DNA of 64,000 bases. Origin: Enterococcus canis NBRC 100695 (lineage in GTDB: Bacteria; Bacillota; Bacilli; Lactobacillales; Enterococcaceae). How positions within the stretch are numbered: position 1 is the stretch's first letter; the number at the start of each line of letters is the position of its first letter. Under the pieces are notes generated by a model. That model had not been told where the DNA came from, did not search any database, and was given only the letters and a program-made list of their open reading frames with translations. This document shows positions 34,068-42,737 of the stretch, piece by piece. The stretch spans positions 1 to 64,000 of the forward strand of contig NZ_BCQJ01000004.1 of the NCBI RefSeq assembly GCF_001544375.1, written 5' to 3'. The position numbers were made by a program, and so were the translations under genes.

Positions 34068-34711
34068 GTTGCTAAAAATTCAGTTACTAATTGGCTGGAA
34101 AAGCCCTCTGCTGCTATCGCTTGCTGCGTAGTAGGACCAATCGCAAGCAAAGGCTGCGTGGTTACAAACGGTCTGATTCGTTGCCACGCTGAGGGACTTG
34201 TGAGGTAGATACCCGCTAGTGGCTGCTGTAAAAGCCGTGGCAATTGAGCCAAACTAGCCGGTGGCAAATAATTCTCATAAGCAATGACGCTGGTGACATT
34301 GGCTAAATGCGTCTCAATATAGTCATCTGCCAACTGGCTTTTAGGATAGAAAATACGGCCCGCTTGGGGAAACTGCTGCTGGAAATCGCGGACTAAAGCG
34401 GCTTTAGATTCTTGACCAACAAAACTAACCTGATAGCCAGCCGCTGCAACTGCCGCCGCAGTTTTAGGGCCAATTACCGCAATTTTAGGCGGCTCTGCTG
34501 GCTTGAACTGAGCCAGCGTGGCTTTAACCGGCGCTTGACTGGTAAATAGCAACCATTCACTAGTGGCTAATTGGGGAGCATTGGCCAAGTTTTCCCTTAA
34601 GATGCGAATACCCGTTAAAGGAAGTTCAATTGTGGGGTAACCAGCTGCTGCAAAACGAGCTTGATCAGGCGCGTTCAGCTCGCGGCCACGGGTCAATAAA
34701 ATTGGTCTCAT
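34061..34711 (-). CDS. hemD: Uroporphyrinogen-III synthase
   Basis: 216 residues. Closes and inverts ring D of hydroxymethylbilane. Sequence identity in this family is low; support comes from the start ILLTRGREL, ILYFTS-like LLFTSQAPVKATL, IAVIGPKTAAAVAAAGY, FYPKSQLADD and IYLTSPSAWQRI in the expected order, and from its overlap by four bases with hemC. It ends the nitrite reductase/siroheme operon. Confidence 0.88.
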   Translation of the reverse strand: MRPILLTRGRELNAPDQARFAAAGYPTIELPLTGIRILRENLANAPQLATSEWLLFTSQAPVKATLAQFKPAEPPKIAVIGPKTAAAVAAAGYQVSFVGQESKAALVRDFQQQFPQAGRIFYPKSQLADDYIETHLANVTSVIAYENYLPPASLAQLPRLLQQPLAGIYLTSPSAWQRIRPFVTTQPLLAIGPTTQQAIAAEGFSSQLVTEFLATS

Positions 34712-35571
34712 AATAACGCCGCCACCGCTTGTTTAACTAATAGTTCCGGCTCCGTTCCATTGAGCAATAGTTGCCGCCCCACAGCGTCACTACTGGCGGC
34801 TAAGTAGGCCGCAAATTGCCATTCCTGCCCCTGCCGCCGGAGATGTCCTCCCAGTGGAATATCACAATTGCCATTCATGGCGGCTAAAAATTGCCGCTCT
34901 GCCGTGGCCTGAATCCGCGTCTCTTCATGGTCAATTTGTTTTAGCAACTCCTGTAATTCGTGATCCTCACTACGACATTCCACGGCTAAAATTCCTTGTC
35001 CCACTGCGGGAATACAGTCCTCTACTGCTAGTGGATAAGCAAAAGGCAACTCTGCCAAGTAGCCCATGCGTTCTAATCCGGCGCAGGCTAACACAGTCCC
35101 GTCCATGGTAGCTTGCATTTTGGCTAAGCGCGTCTCAATAGCTCCCCGAATTGGTTCAAAGCGAAAATTAGGGCGCTGCAATTGCTTGATGCGACGCATG
35201 CTACTAGAGCCAATCACTAGTGGTCGCCCCTCTTGCCAGGCTTCCTTCAGTACTAAACAATCTCTTGCATCGGCCCGTGGTGGTGTCGCCGCTAAAATCA
35301 ATCCTGGCGGTAAAATAGCGGGCATATCTTTTAAGCTATGAACCGCAAAATCAATTTGCTGACGCAGCAGGCGCTGTTCCACTTCTTTAACAAAGACGCC
35401 TTTACCGCCAATCGCTGTTAAAGAAGCTGTCTGCAGCCGGTCCCCTTTGGTGGAAATCCCCACGATTTCGACTTCTATATTAGGTGCTACCTGTTCTAAG
35501 GCCGCAATCACTAGCTGAGTTTGACGCATGGCTAAGGGACTTTTGCGTGTCCCTACTTTTAATTTTCGCAT
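34708..35571 (-). CDS. hemC: Hydroxymethylbilane synthase (porphobilinogen deaminase)
   Basis: 287 residues, slightly shorter than typical (about 310). Polymerises four porphobilinogens. Start LKVGTRKSPLAMRQTQLV, VHSLKDMPA with the catalytic Asp region, and the dipyrromethane-cofactor Cys in AAMNGNCDIPLGG. AGGAGG precedes the ATG. In this operon its product serves siroheme rather than heme, given the neighbours. Confidence 0.95.
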   Translation of the reverse strand: MRKLKVGTRKSPLAMRQTQLVIAALEQVAPNIEVEIVGISTKGDRLQTASLTAIGGKGVFVKEVEQRLLRQQIDFAVHSLKDMPAILPPGLILAATPPRADARDCLVLKEAWQEGRPLVIGSSSMRRIKQLQRPNFRFEPIRGAIETRLAKMQATMDGTVLACAGLERMGYLAELPFAYPLAVEDCIPAVGQGILAVECRSEDHELQELLKQIDHEETRIQATAERQFLAAMNGNCDIPLGGHLRRQGQEWQFAAYLAASSDAVGRQLLLNGTEPELLVKQAVAALL

Positions 35572-35607
35572 AAGACACCTCCTGCCTTCAGTATAGATTT
35601 TCGTTGC

Positions 35608-36567
35608 CTACTTGACCAGTCCAGACGCTTCGTAAGCAGCTTGGGCCTCCGCATCTAAAAACTGGATTGTGGTAAAGTGTTGTTCACTTAAGTAACGCTC
35701 ACTAATGGTATCAAAGCGCTGATCACGCTCTGGTCCCACTTGGTGCCACCACAGGTCGATTCCTTGGCTCGTATAGTCATAGATTTCCGTTAATTTTGGC
35801 GGTCGTGTCGCCACCAATAACAGACGCTCGCCAAAACGAGGCTGCTGGGTAAACCAAGCAAAGCGTTCACTATTTCCGACTACCTTGCCAATCAAAATCA
35901 GTGCCGGATTTTTGATACCGGCCGTTGCCACCTGCTGTACAATCGTCTTTAACGGGCCCATCACTTTTTCTTGACGACCTAGCGTCCCCCAGCGAATCAC
36001 CGCAATTGGGGTCGTTTCAGCAAAGTTTTGCGTTTTAAGCGTGGCAATAAAATCGGGCAAGGCCTCTAAACCCATATATAAAGCGATGGTTTGCGCTTGC
36101 GTGAGGGTCAGAAAGTCTTGTTTTTGATTTTTTTGAAAATGCCCCGTCATGAAAGTCACGCCTACTGCTGTGCCGCGCTCAGTTAAGGGAATGCCGTTAT
36201 AAGCACCAGCCGCACTAGCGGCGGTGATTCCCGGAACAATGGTAAACGCAAGGTCCGCTGCCGTTACCGCCGTCAGCTCTTCTGTCAAACGGCCTAAGAT
36301 TCCCGGGTCGCCCCCCTTCAAGCGCACCACTTGCTGATATTTTTGTCCTGTCGCTACTAAAAGCGAATTGATCTCACTTTGCGTCATAGAGGACTGATAG
36401 GGCGTCTTGCCTACGTAAATAAACTGACAGTTACTAGGACAATGAAACAGCAGCAAAGGATGAACGAGGCGATCATAAATGACCGCCTCGGCTTGTGCTA
36501 ATATTCGTTGTCCTTTAATCGTCAGTAGTTCGGGATCCCCCGACCCGGCACCAACGAAATGAATCAT
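35608..36567 (-). CDS. cobA: Uroporphyrinogen-III C-methyltransferase with a short HemD-like tail
   Basis: 319 residues. Methylates uroporphyrinogen III at C2 and C7 to give precorrin-2. The SUMT domain covers about 1-240 (FVGAGSGDPELLTIKG, VRLKGGDPGILGR, GITAASAAGAYNGIPLTERG). The extra tail (about 243-319), starting RFGERLLLVATRPPKLTEI, resembles the first strand and helix of a HemD domain as found in CobA-HemD fusions, but is too short to be active. Start overlaps the nirD stop by four bases. Confidence 0.93.
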   Translation of the reverse strand: MIHFVGAGSGDPELLTIKGQRILAQAEAVIYDRLVHPLLLFHCPSNCQFIYVGKTPYQSSMTQSEINSLLVATGQKYQQVVRLKGGDPGILGRLTEELTAVTAADLAFTIVPGITAASAAGAYNGIPLTERGTAVGVTFMTGHFQKNQKQDFLTLTQAQTIALYMGLEALPDFIATLKTQNFAETTPIAVIRWGTLGRQEKVMGPLKTIVQQVATAGIKNPALILIGKVVGNSERFAWFTQQPRFGERLLLVATRPPKLTEIYDYTSQGIDLWWHQVGPERDQRFDTISERYLSEQHFTTIQFLDAEAQAAYEASGLVK

Positions 36568-36878
36568 AAGTCAATCCCTTCAATAATGACCACGCCGTCT
36601 TGGATGGAAACCGGGTAAACTTTGACTTGTCCTTCATCTGGTTCTTGGATTTGACCATCTAATAGCGAAATCTTGTAATCCCGCATTGGTTCATACACAT
36701 AGTGACCAGAAACTGTTCCCTCCAAAATGGGACCATTTGTCAGGGGACAATAGTCTTCTAAGGCCGCAATCTCACCATTGCTCATTTGAAAAACGGCGAT
36801 TTTCTGACCATTAACCACCACTGAGCGCCCTACTTTAGGCATTAATTTCGTTACTTCTGTCAATACAATCGCACTCAT
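36564..36878 (-). CDS. nirD: Nitrite reductase (NADH) small subunit
   Basis: 104 residues with a Rieske-like beta fold. The usual Rieske Cys/His pairs are degenerate (LEDYCPLTNGPI and EPMRDYKISLLDG), as expected for NirD, which holds no cluster. Overlaps nirB and cobA by four bases at each end, so expression is coupled to the large subunit. Confidence 0.92.
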   Translation of the reverse strand: MSAIVLTEVTKLMPKVGRSVVVNGQKIAVFQMSNGEIAALEDYCPLTNGPILEGTVSGHYVYEPMRDYKISLLDGQIQEPDEGQVKVYPVSIQDGVVIIEGIDL

Positions 36879-39307
36879 GCTTTTTCACCTGCTCCCACTA
36901 ATTCTCGATAATCGATGGAATACATTTTTTCTCGCAAATCACGATCTGCGGTAATTTGATGCCACGGATCTTGGCGTTTAGCCGCTGTTGCCTCTTCCAA
37001 AGTTGCTACTAAGGCTTGACGTTTCGCCTCATCTAGCAAGACTGCTTTAACAGATTCAAACCCTAGTCGCTCTAGCCAAGGCGCGGTTCGTTCTCCGTAG
37101 ATGCCTGTTTCCCGGTAATACTGCATCATGGCGCCACATAATTCAATCACTTCAGCTTCGGTTTCCACAGTCGTCAATAATTCTGCCTCTTTGACTTCAG
37201 TCCCACCGTTACCGCCGATATAAACTTGGAAGCCATTTTCGACACCAATCACACCAAAGTCCTTCACTGCCGATTCTACACAGCTACGAGGACATGCGGA
37301 AACACCGACCTTGAATTTGTGCGGTGTATCGATATATTCGAAGCGCTCTTCCAACTTAATACCTAAGCCCATGGAATCTTGGGTCCCAAAGCGGCAGAAG
37401 TTCTTCCCAACACATGTTTTGACGGAGCGGAAGGCTTTCGCATAAGCTTGTGCCGCTACCATGTCCAACTCTTCCCAAATTGCTGGCAAGTCTTGTTTGC
37501 GGACGCCATACAGGCCGATGCGTTGTGAGCCGGTGATTTTCACCAAAGGTACATTGTATTTTTCAGCGACTTGAGCAATCTTCAATAATTGCTGCGGCGA
37601 AGTTTTTCCACCTCGCATCCGCGGAATCACTGAGAAGGTACCATCCTTTTGAACGTTAGCATGCATCCGCTCATTGACATAACGGGATTCCCGTTCATCT
37701 TGGTGCTCATGGGGCCAAGCCACTCCCAGATAGAAGTTGATGGCTGGGCGACACTTGTTACAGCCTTCCGGATTGGTAAAGGCTAGTGTTTCATAAACAG
37801 CTGCGGTGGTCGTTAGATGTTTGGCATAGATTTGGGTCATGATTTGATCACGATTCAAATCGGTACAACCACAAATCCCTGTTGCGGCTGTCACGACACC
37901 ACCTAATTCATGTTCTAGTAAGCTCTGAACTTGACCTTTACATTTCCCGCAAGAAGTCCCGGCTTTCGTAACTTTTCCTACTTCGGCTACACTGGTCAGA
38001 CCTTTTTCCCGGATGGCTTGTAAAATATTGCCTTTCGTTACCCCGTTACAGCCACAAACCGTTTCATCATCCGCCCAAGTAACCACATCATCGCCGGCGT
38101 CACTACCATCGGCGGTCGTCAAGACGGCAATGGATTGCAGATCCGTGATTTCTTGCCCTTTTTTCATCATATTGTAGTAACGGCTACCATCTTCGGTTTC
38201 ACCGTATAACACAATACCTTCAATTTTGTTATCTTTAACGAAGACTTTTTTATAGGTTTTGTTGATACTATCAAAGGCTTCGATACTTTCTAAGCCTTCG
38301 GTATTTAAAATATTCCCCGCAGAATAAAGGTCACAACCGGATACCTTCAAAGAAGTAAAGGTCTTAGAGCCTTGATAAGGCTTGATTTCTGCTTGCTCTG
38401 TCAATAAATCTGCCAAAACCTTGCCTTGTTCAAATAAGGGTGCCACTAACCCATAAACGATGCCCTGATGCTCCACACATTCCCCAACAGCGTAGACATC
38501 CGGTAAGTTGGTTGCCATCATGTCATTAACCACGATACCGCGGTTGACTTCAACGCCAATCTCACGAGCCAATTCAACAGCTGGGCGAATACCAATAGAC
38601 ATAACCACTAAATCAGTTGCGATTTCCGAACCATCTTTAAAGCGTAAGCCGGTCACCCGTTCTTCGCCTAAAATTTCCGAAGTGGCATGTTCCATCAAGA
38701 AGTTTAGCCCTTGCGCTTCCAAATCAGCTTGTAGTAGCTTGCCGGCTTTTTCATCTAGCTGGGTTTCCATTAACCATTTTGCCAAATGAACTACCGTTAC
38801 GTCCATTCCTTGGTCCTGCAACCCCTTGGCAGCTTCAAGACCTAAAAGTCCCCCACCAATTACCACTGCTTTTTTATATTTGATTGAAGCATCTAGCATT
38901 TGCGCGGTGTCTTCAATGGTTCGAAACGCCAGAACGCCTGGCAAGTCGGCCCCTGGAATCGACAAAATGAAGGGATGTGAGCCGGTGGCAAACAATAATT
39001 TGTCATAGTTTACGCTGATACCAGCTTTCGTGGTTACCACTTTTTGTGCATGATCAATAGCTGTGACGGGATCATGATTGATTAAACGAATCTGATTTTC
39101 TTCGTACCAACTATAGGGATTAGTGATGATTTCATCCACGATCATTTTGTTCTGCAAAACATTAGATAACATGATCCGATTATAGTTGGGATATTCCTCT
39201 TTTCCAATGATGGTAATGTCATAACGCGCAGGATCGCGTTCTAAAATTTCTTCCACTGTGCGGACGCCGGCCATGCCGTTTCCGATAACGACTAAACGCT
39301 CTTTCAT
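36875..39307 (-). CDS. nirB: Nitrite reductase (NADH) large subunit
   Basis: 810 residues from the ATG at 39307, which has AAGGGG seven bases upstream. Reduces nitrite to ammonium in the cytoplasm with NADH. Order of domains: FAD/NAD-binding oxidoreductase (about 1-400; VVIGNGMAGVRTVEEI), two BFD-like [2Fe-2S] regions (CGCNGVTKG with CGKC; CGCTDLNRD with CNKC), then the siroheme/[4Fe-4S] domains with TCVGKNFCRFGTQDS and SACPRSCVES carrying the four cluster cysteines. First gene of the operon that also makes its siroheme. Confidence 0.95.
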   Translation of the reverse strand: MKERLVVIGNGMAGVRTVEEILERDPARYDITIIGKEEYPNYNRIMLSNVLQNKMIVDEIITNPYSWYEENQIRLINHDPVTAIDHAQKVVTTKAGISVNYDKLLFATGSHPFILSIPGADLPGVLAFRTIEDTAQMLDASIKYKKAVVIGGGLLGLEAAKGLQDQGMDVTVVHLAKWLMETQLDEKAGKLLQADLEAQGLNFLMEHATSEILGEERVTGLRFKDGSEIATDLVVMSIGIRPAVELAREIGVEVNRGIVVNDMMATNLPDVYAVGECVEHQGIVYGLVAPLFEQGKVLADLLTEQAEIKPYQGSKTFTSLKVSGCDLYSAGNILNTEGLESIEAFDSINKTYKKVFVKDNKIEGIVLYGETEDGSRYYNMMKKGQEITDLQSIAVLTTADGSDAGDDVVTWADDETVCGCNGVTKGNILQAIREKGLTSVAEVGKVTKAGTSCGKCKGQVQSLLEHELGGVVTAATGICGCTDLNRDQIMTQIYAKHLTTTAAVYETLAFTNPEGCNKCRPAINFYLGVAWPHEHQDERESRYVNERMHANVQKDGTFSVIPRMRGGKTSPQQLLKIAQVAEKYNVPLVKITGSQRIGLYGVRKQDLPAIWEELDMVAAQAYAKAFRSVKTCVGKNFCRFGTQDSMGLGIKLEERFEYIDTPHKFKVGVSACPRSCVESAVKDFGVIGVENGFQVYIGGNGGTEVKEAELLTTVETEAEVIELCGAMMQYYRETGIYGERTAPWLERLGFESVKAVLLDEAKRQALVATLEEATAAKRQDPWHQITADRDLREKMYSIDYRELVGAGEKA

Positions 39308-39371
39308 GTGTGTGCCCCTTCCATGGCTATTGTTATTAATTTCACAATACAATAAAAAATAACCTATGGAT

Positions 39372-39389
39372 ATTAGGGAAAAGCCTAAT
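39372..39389. promoter_or_regulatory. Palindrome upstream of nirB, possible NreC site
   Basis: ATTAGGGAAAAGCCTAAT has perfect 6-base arms and lies 65-82 bases before the nirB start. The staphylococcal NreC regulator is known to act at GC-containing palindromes upstream of nir and nar operons. The half ATTAGGGAA recurs before nreA at 42656-42664. Confidence 0.5.
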
Positions 39390-39471
39390 CTCTATTTTTT
39401 TGTATGGCCCTTCACGAGATCTACCACCGATAAAACAACGCATATCGGTATGAAAGTTGCAACAAGCATAC

Positions 39472-39502
39472 AAAAAAAGATATGCTTCACAAAATAAGCA
39501 TA
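39472..39502 (-). terminator. Terminator after sirC
   Basis: TATGCTT and AAGCATA pair around an 8-base loop and are followed on the minus strand by TCTTTTTTTG. It separates the nre-sir unit from nirB. Confidence 0.75.
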
Positions 39503-39504
39503 CC

Positions 39505-39960
39505 TTAAAATAACGATTCATTTTCTTTAAGCCACACTTGCAGCGCTTGTCTGAGTGCTTTGGCTTTGCTGGGATCTTTCCCTAAAGTGGAGATGGCCAA
39601 CAAGAAATCTGGTTCCCGCAGTATCCCCATATTAAAAAAGTCGCTATGGGCTTGTTGCGTGGTATCATTCAGCCATTGCTCTGGCAATTTTGCTTGAAGG
39701 ACTTGCTTTTGGACCTCCTGATCTGCGGTACACAAAAAAACCAATTGGATACCCCTAAGATCTTTCACCTGAAAAGGCCGTGCCTGCCAGCGAATCAAGC
39801 CAGCTGCCGCCCACTCTTGGATCAAAGGACTAGCGGTGGGCGCCACCACCACAGGCTGACCACCAGCTGTAATGAGCTCGCGAACTTTACGAGTCGCAAT
39901 TGTGCCGGCCCCAATCACTAGGATTGCGCGTTCTTTCAGCGATAAAAGAATTGGATACAT
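39505..39960 (-). CDS. Precorrin-2 dehydrogenase of siroheme synthesis
   Basis: 151 residues. NAD-dependent oxidation of precorrin-2 to sirohydrochlorin; equivalent to the N-terminal part of CysG or to SirC/YlnF. The start MYPILLSLKERAILVIGAGT contains the Rossmann glycines, followed by IATRKVRELITAGGQPVVVAP. The ATG at 39960 overlaps the stop of the ferrochelatase gene (TGATG) and has GGAGGAG upstream. Confidence 0.92.
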   Translation of the reverse strand: MYPILLSLKERAILVIGAGTIATRKVRELITAGGQPVVVAPTASPLIQEWAAAGLIRWQARPFQVKDLRGIQLVFLCTADQEVQKQVLQAKLPEQWLNDTTQQAHSDFFNMGILREPDFLLAISTLGKDPSKAKALRQALQVWLKENESLF

Positions 39961-40634
39961 CAAATCTCCTCCAATCGTTCTAGTAAAGCCGCGGTTAAAA
40001 AAGCGGAGTCCTCCAAAGTTGGTAGAAATACAATTGTTGGGTCCTGCGCTAACAGTTGTGTTTTGATTTTCTCTACCAGGTAGCCATTAGTCAGAAACAA
40101 GGGTAGGACGACCGGTGAGTTGAGGCGGGCCAGTTGCGTCAAATAAAAGGGTTCGCCTAAATAATTTCCGCTGACAACAGGCTTGGTACTCACAACCTCT
40201 TCAGCCAAGCGGGCCAATTGCTGCCTAGGTTCAAGATAGTGCGTCGTGCCATGCCCCACCAGTAAAATAGCGCGTTCCGGCCATTTCGTTTGCGCCTGCT
40301 TTACTTGCGCCTGGACAAAGTCCTCCACGGCTTTCGTGGTACTTAAGACGTCTAACATACGCCAGTTATGGGTTGGTAAAATTTGTTGCAGTCGTTGCGG
40401 TAAATCCTCCCGATAATGGGTAGCCGCAAATAGTAATACCGGCAAAATCACAATTTCATCTAGATCGCTAAAATTGCTCACTTCCTGCTCCAGCGAATGT
40501 GCTTCGCCTTCCAGATAAGCGATGGCTTGCCGTTCCGGTCTAGTAGCCATTACCGCTTTGATTAAAGCCACATTATGCTGCACAGTTCCCGTGGTGCGAC
40601 CATGTAAAACATATAAGATGCCTGTTTTTTTCAT
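39960..40634 (-). CDS. sirB: Sirohydrochlorin ferrochelatase-type chelatase (CbiX/SirB)
   Basis: 224 residues. Inserts Fe2+ into sirohydrochlorin to form siroheme. Two half-domains each keep a metal-site histidine: YVLHGRTTG at the start with LLFAATHYREDLP, and LLVGHGTTHY in the second half with LPLFLTNGY. Starts 11 bases after nreC, so the sensor genes and the late siroheme steps are one transcript. Confidence 0.9.
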   Translation of the reverse strand: MKKTGILYVLHGRTTGTVQHNVALIKAVMATRPERQAIAYLEGEAHSLEQEVSNFSDLDEIVILPVLLFAATHYREDLPQRLQQILPTHNWRMLDVLSTTKAVEDFVQAQVKQAQTKWPERAILLVGHGTTHYLEPRQQLARLAEEVVSTKPVVSGNYLGEPFYLTQLARLNSPVVLPLFLTNGYLVEKIKTQLLAQDPTIVFLPTLEDSAFLTAALLERLEEI

Positions 40635-40645
40635 GGGACGCCTCC

Positions 40646-41278
40646 TTAAAAATCGATCAAATGATGTTTCAGACTGTATTGTAACAAACTGGCGTAACTG
40701 TCGACTTTCAGCTTCTTGCGAATATTGGCTTTATGGACTTCCACGGTTTTAACTGAAATAAAGAGCCGCTCCGCAATATCACGGTTATTATAGCCCAAGG
40801 CCACTAACGGTAAAATCTCCTTTTCCCGTTTAGAGAGGGAGTCATACAAAGGATCAATCTCCGCATGATCCAGTGCTTCTAAGGATTCCTCCGTATACCC
40901 AGAAAAGTATTGACCACCTGCGTAAACTGTCCGAATGGCTTTCAGCAGCTCATCATCGTCAGCATGCTTCAATAAATAGCCATCTGCCCCAGCATTTAAG
41001 GCTTCTTTGACATAGTTTTCTTCGTCATGCATCGTTAAAATGAGCACTTTGACCTTAGGTAATACTTCTTTGATGCGCCGCGTCGTTTGTAGACCATTCT
41101 CGCCAGGGGGCATACTGATGCCCATCAAAACGAGGTCCACCGGCAGCTGTTCTAATTTCATGAAAACTTCGTGTCCGTCGGCAGCGTCCCCCACTACTTC
41201 CATATCAGGCTGGGCATTCAGTAGAAAACTCAGGGCGTTCCGCACTAGCGCGTGATCATCTGCTATGAATAATTTCAT
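40646..41278 (-). CDS. nreC: NreC-like response regulator lacking the phospho-acceptor Asp
   Basis: 210 residues: receiver domain (1-120) and LuxR-type HTH (about 145-205, LSKREKEILPLVALGYNNRDIA). The acidic pocket Asp7-Asp8 and the Lys of YLLKHADDDE are present, but the phosphorylation site reads LVLMGISMPPGENG, with Gly53 (codon GGC, 41122-41120) instead of Asp. NreC of staphylococci has LLMDLSMPPGESG at this place. A single A-to-G change from GAC explains it. Overlaps the kinase gene by four bases. It should control nirB and the nre-sir genes. Confidence 0.88.
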   Translation of the reverse strand: MKLFIADDHALVRNALSFLLNAQPDMEVVGDAADGHEVFMKLEQLPVDLVLMGISMPPGENGLQTTRRIKEVLPKVKVLILTMHDEENYVKEALNAGADGYLLKHADDDELLKAIRTVYAGGQYFSGYTEESLEALDHAEIDPLYDSLSKREKEILPLVALGYNNRDIAERLFISVKTVEVHKANIRKKLKVDSYASLLQYSLKHHLIDF

Positions 41279-42210
41279 ATTACTTCTCCTTCCTGATAAG
41301 GGACTGTAATCGTCAAATGAGTACCCTTTTCCAGCTGTGTTGCAATTGCAAAGGTCCCGCCAATGGCATGAGCGCGCTCTTCCATATTACGTAAGCCTAG
41401 GCTTGGTTGCTGATCGATGATAAAGCCGCGGCCTTGATCCGTAAAACTGATCAATAACTGCTGCGTTTGGAAAAACAAGGTCAAACGCGCATCGTTAACT
41501 CCCGAATACTTAATGGCATTACTGGCGGCCTCTTGAACGATTCGATACACTGCAACTTCCGCATCTTTGGACAAAGGATGAATAGCACCTTGCCGCTCAA
41601 AGGCAATCACAAAGCCCGTTTGTTCCCGGACTTGCTCTACCAACTGTTCCAACGCCGGAATCAAACCTAAATCATCCAGAATCGTAGGCCGCAGTTCCTT
41701 TGCGATTTGCTTGATTTCAGCTAACACTTCGCTAAAATGACGGTCAATGCTTTTAAAATGTTCATTTTGTTGCTCCGGCGCCGTCCAGCGAAGGTTACGG
41801 GTCTCCAGCATCAAACTGTAAATAGACTGCGCGATGCCATCATGCAAATCTTGAGCAATCTTTTTCCGCTCTTTTTCCCGCGCCTCATTCATATAATCAA
41901 TCATAACCCGGTCCAGTAAACGATGGCCGTCTTGATAACCGTGAATCTCCAACAAAGTGTCTGACCCCACTGGTGTCAAATAAGCAGTAAAGCGGCTCAT
42001 ATCGCCATTGCGTTTCTCCAAGAATAGCGGGAAGGCGCTCCCTTCCTGTAACGCGGTTATTTTCTCGGCCTGGGCTGCTTTTAGGACCGCCTTTATCGAG
42101 AAAAGATACTGGGTTTCAAACTGTTGGGCTGCTGGATTGGCGAAAGTTCCCGTGGTTTGTAACAGCCATACCGGACTTTGCAGTTTCGTCAGTAACGTAG
42201 TATCAAGCAT
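41275..42210 (-). CDS. nreB: NreB-like sensor histidine kinase without cysteines
   Basis: 311 residues from the ATG at 42210, which follows GGGAGG by six bases; a longer frame overlaps nreA and has no site. A short PAS-like region (about 8-95), a HisKA_3 dimerisation domain with the phosphorylated His123 in AQDLHDGIAQS, and a HATPase domain (about 215-308; QEAASNAIKYSG, DQGRGF). No membrane segments. Staphylococcal NreB uses four Cys of its PAS domain to hold an oxygen-labile [4Fe-4S] cluster; this protein contains no Cys at all, so oxygen sensing must differ or be absent. Confidence 0.85.
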   Translation of the reverse strand: MLDTTLLTKLQSPVWLLQTTGTFANPAAQQFETQYLFSIKAVLKAAQAEKITALQEGSAFPLFLEKRNGDMSRFTAYLTPVGSDTLLEIHGYQDGHRLLDRVMIDYMNEAREKERKKIAQDLHDGIAQSIYSLMLETRNLRWTAPEQQNEHFKSIDRHFSEVLAEIKQIAKELRPTILDDLGLIPALEQLVEQVREQTGFVIAFERQGAIHPLSKDAEVAVYRIVQEAASNAIKYSGVNDARLTLFFQTQQLLISFTDQGRGFIIDQQPSLGLRNMEERAHAIGGTFAIATQLEKGTHLTITVPYQEGEVI

Positions 42211-42640
42211 GTTCTGCCTCCCACAAAGCTGACAGCTCCTTGGCCCAGACCAGCCCTTGTTGGATTTCAGCTGTCGTAAAGTGATAGCTGGTACGCATCC
42301 CAATCAGAAAAATGGCCACCACTTCTTCGGCCACAATCACTGGAATTCCTAGAGCCGCATCTAAGGATTCTAAACGGGCAATGGGATATTCAATCAATTT
42401 TTCCCGGTCTTGAAAAATATCTTCATCCAATTGGTAACGGGCTGTGCGCCATACCATGCCGGCGATTCCGCGGCCGACTTGCAGCCGAATCCCTTGATAG
42501 GCACTGGATTGATTGCCGGCGACATATTGCCAACGAATCACTTTCGGAGCAGCGGCCGGGGCGATATTGGTAGCGACTCCTAAAAAATCATATGTAGTTG
42601 CTGCAAGGTGCTGATCCAGCCAGCTTTGTATTTGTGACAT
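42203..42640 (-). CDS. nreA: NreA-like GAF-domain nitrate sensor
   Basis: 145 residues forming one GAF domain (QVGRGIAGMVWRTARYQLDED, AALGIPVIVAEEVVAIFLIG). In staphylococci NreA binds nitrate and controls NreB. The gene starts the nre-sir operon, has GGAG nine bases upstream and overlaps nreB by eight bases. No nitrate reductase genes are present in the window. Confidence 0.82.
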   Translation of the reverse strand: MSQIQSWLDQHLAATTYDFLGVATNIAPAAAPKVIRWQYVAGNQSSAYQGIRLQVGRGIAGMVWRTARYQLDEDIFQDREKLIEYPIARLESLDAALGIPVIVAEEVVAIFLIGMRTSYHFTTAEIQQGLVWAKELSALWEAEHA

Positions 42641-42737
42641 TATTCACTACTCCAATTCCCTAATTTTTCCCAACGCGCTTGCTTCTCTTGTAAAAACCCT
42701 CTAAGATGAGGGCATCATCTCCCTGGAGGTTTCCGCA

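Noticed and set aside
42211-42303. Cys-containing N-terminal extension of the NreB-like kinase
   Set aside because: It overlaps nreA by about 100 bases without a ribosome site, while the ATG at 42210 follows GGGAGG. Hence its Cys were not counted as Fe-S ligands.
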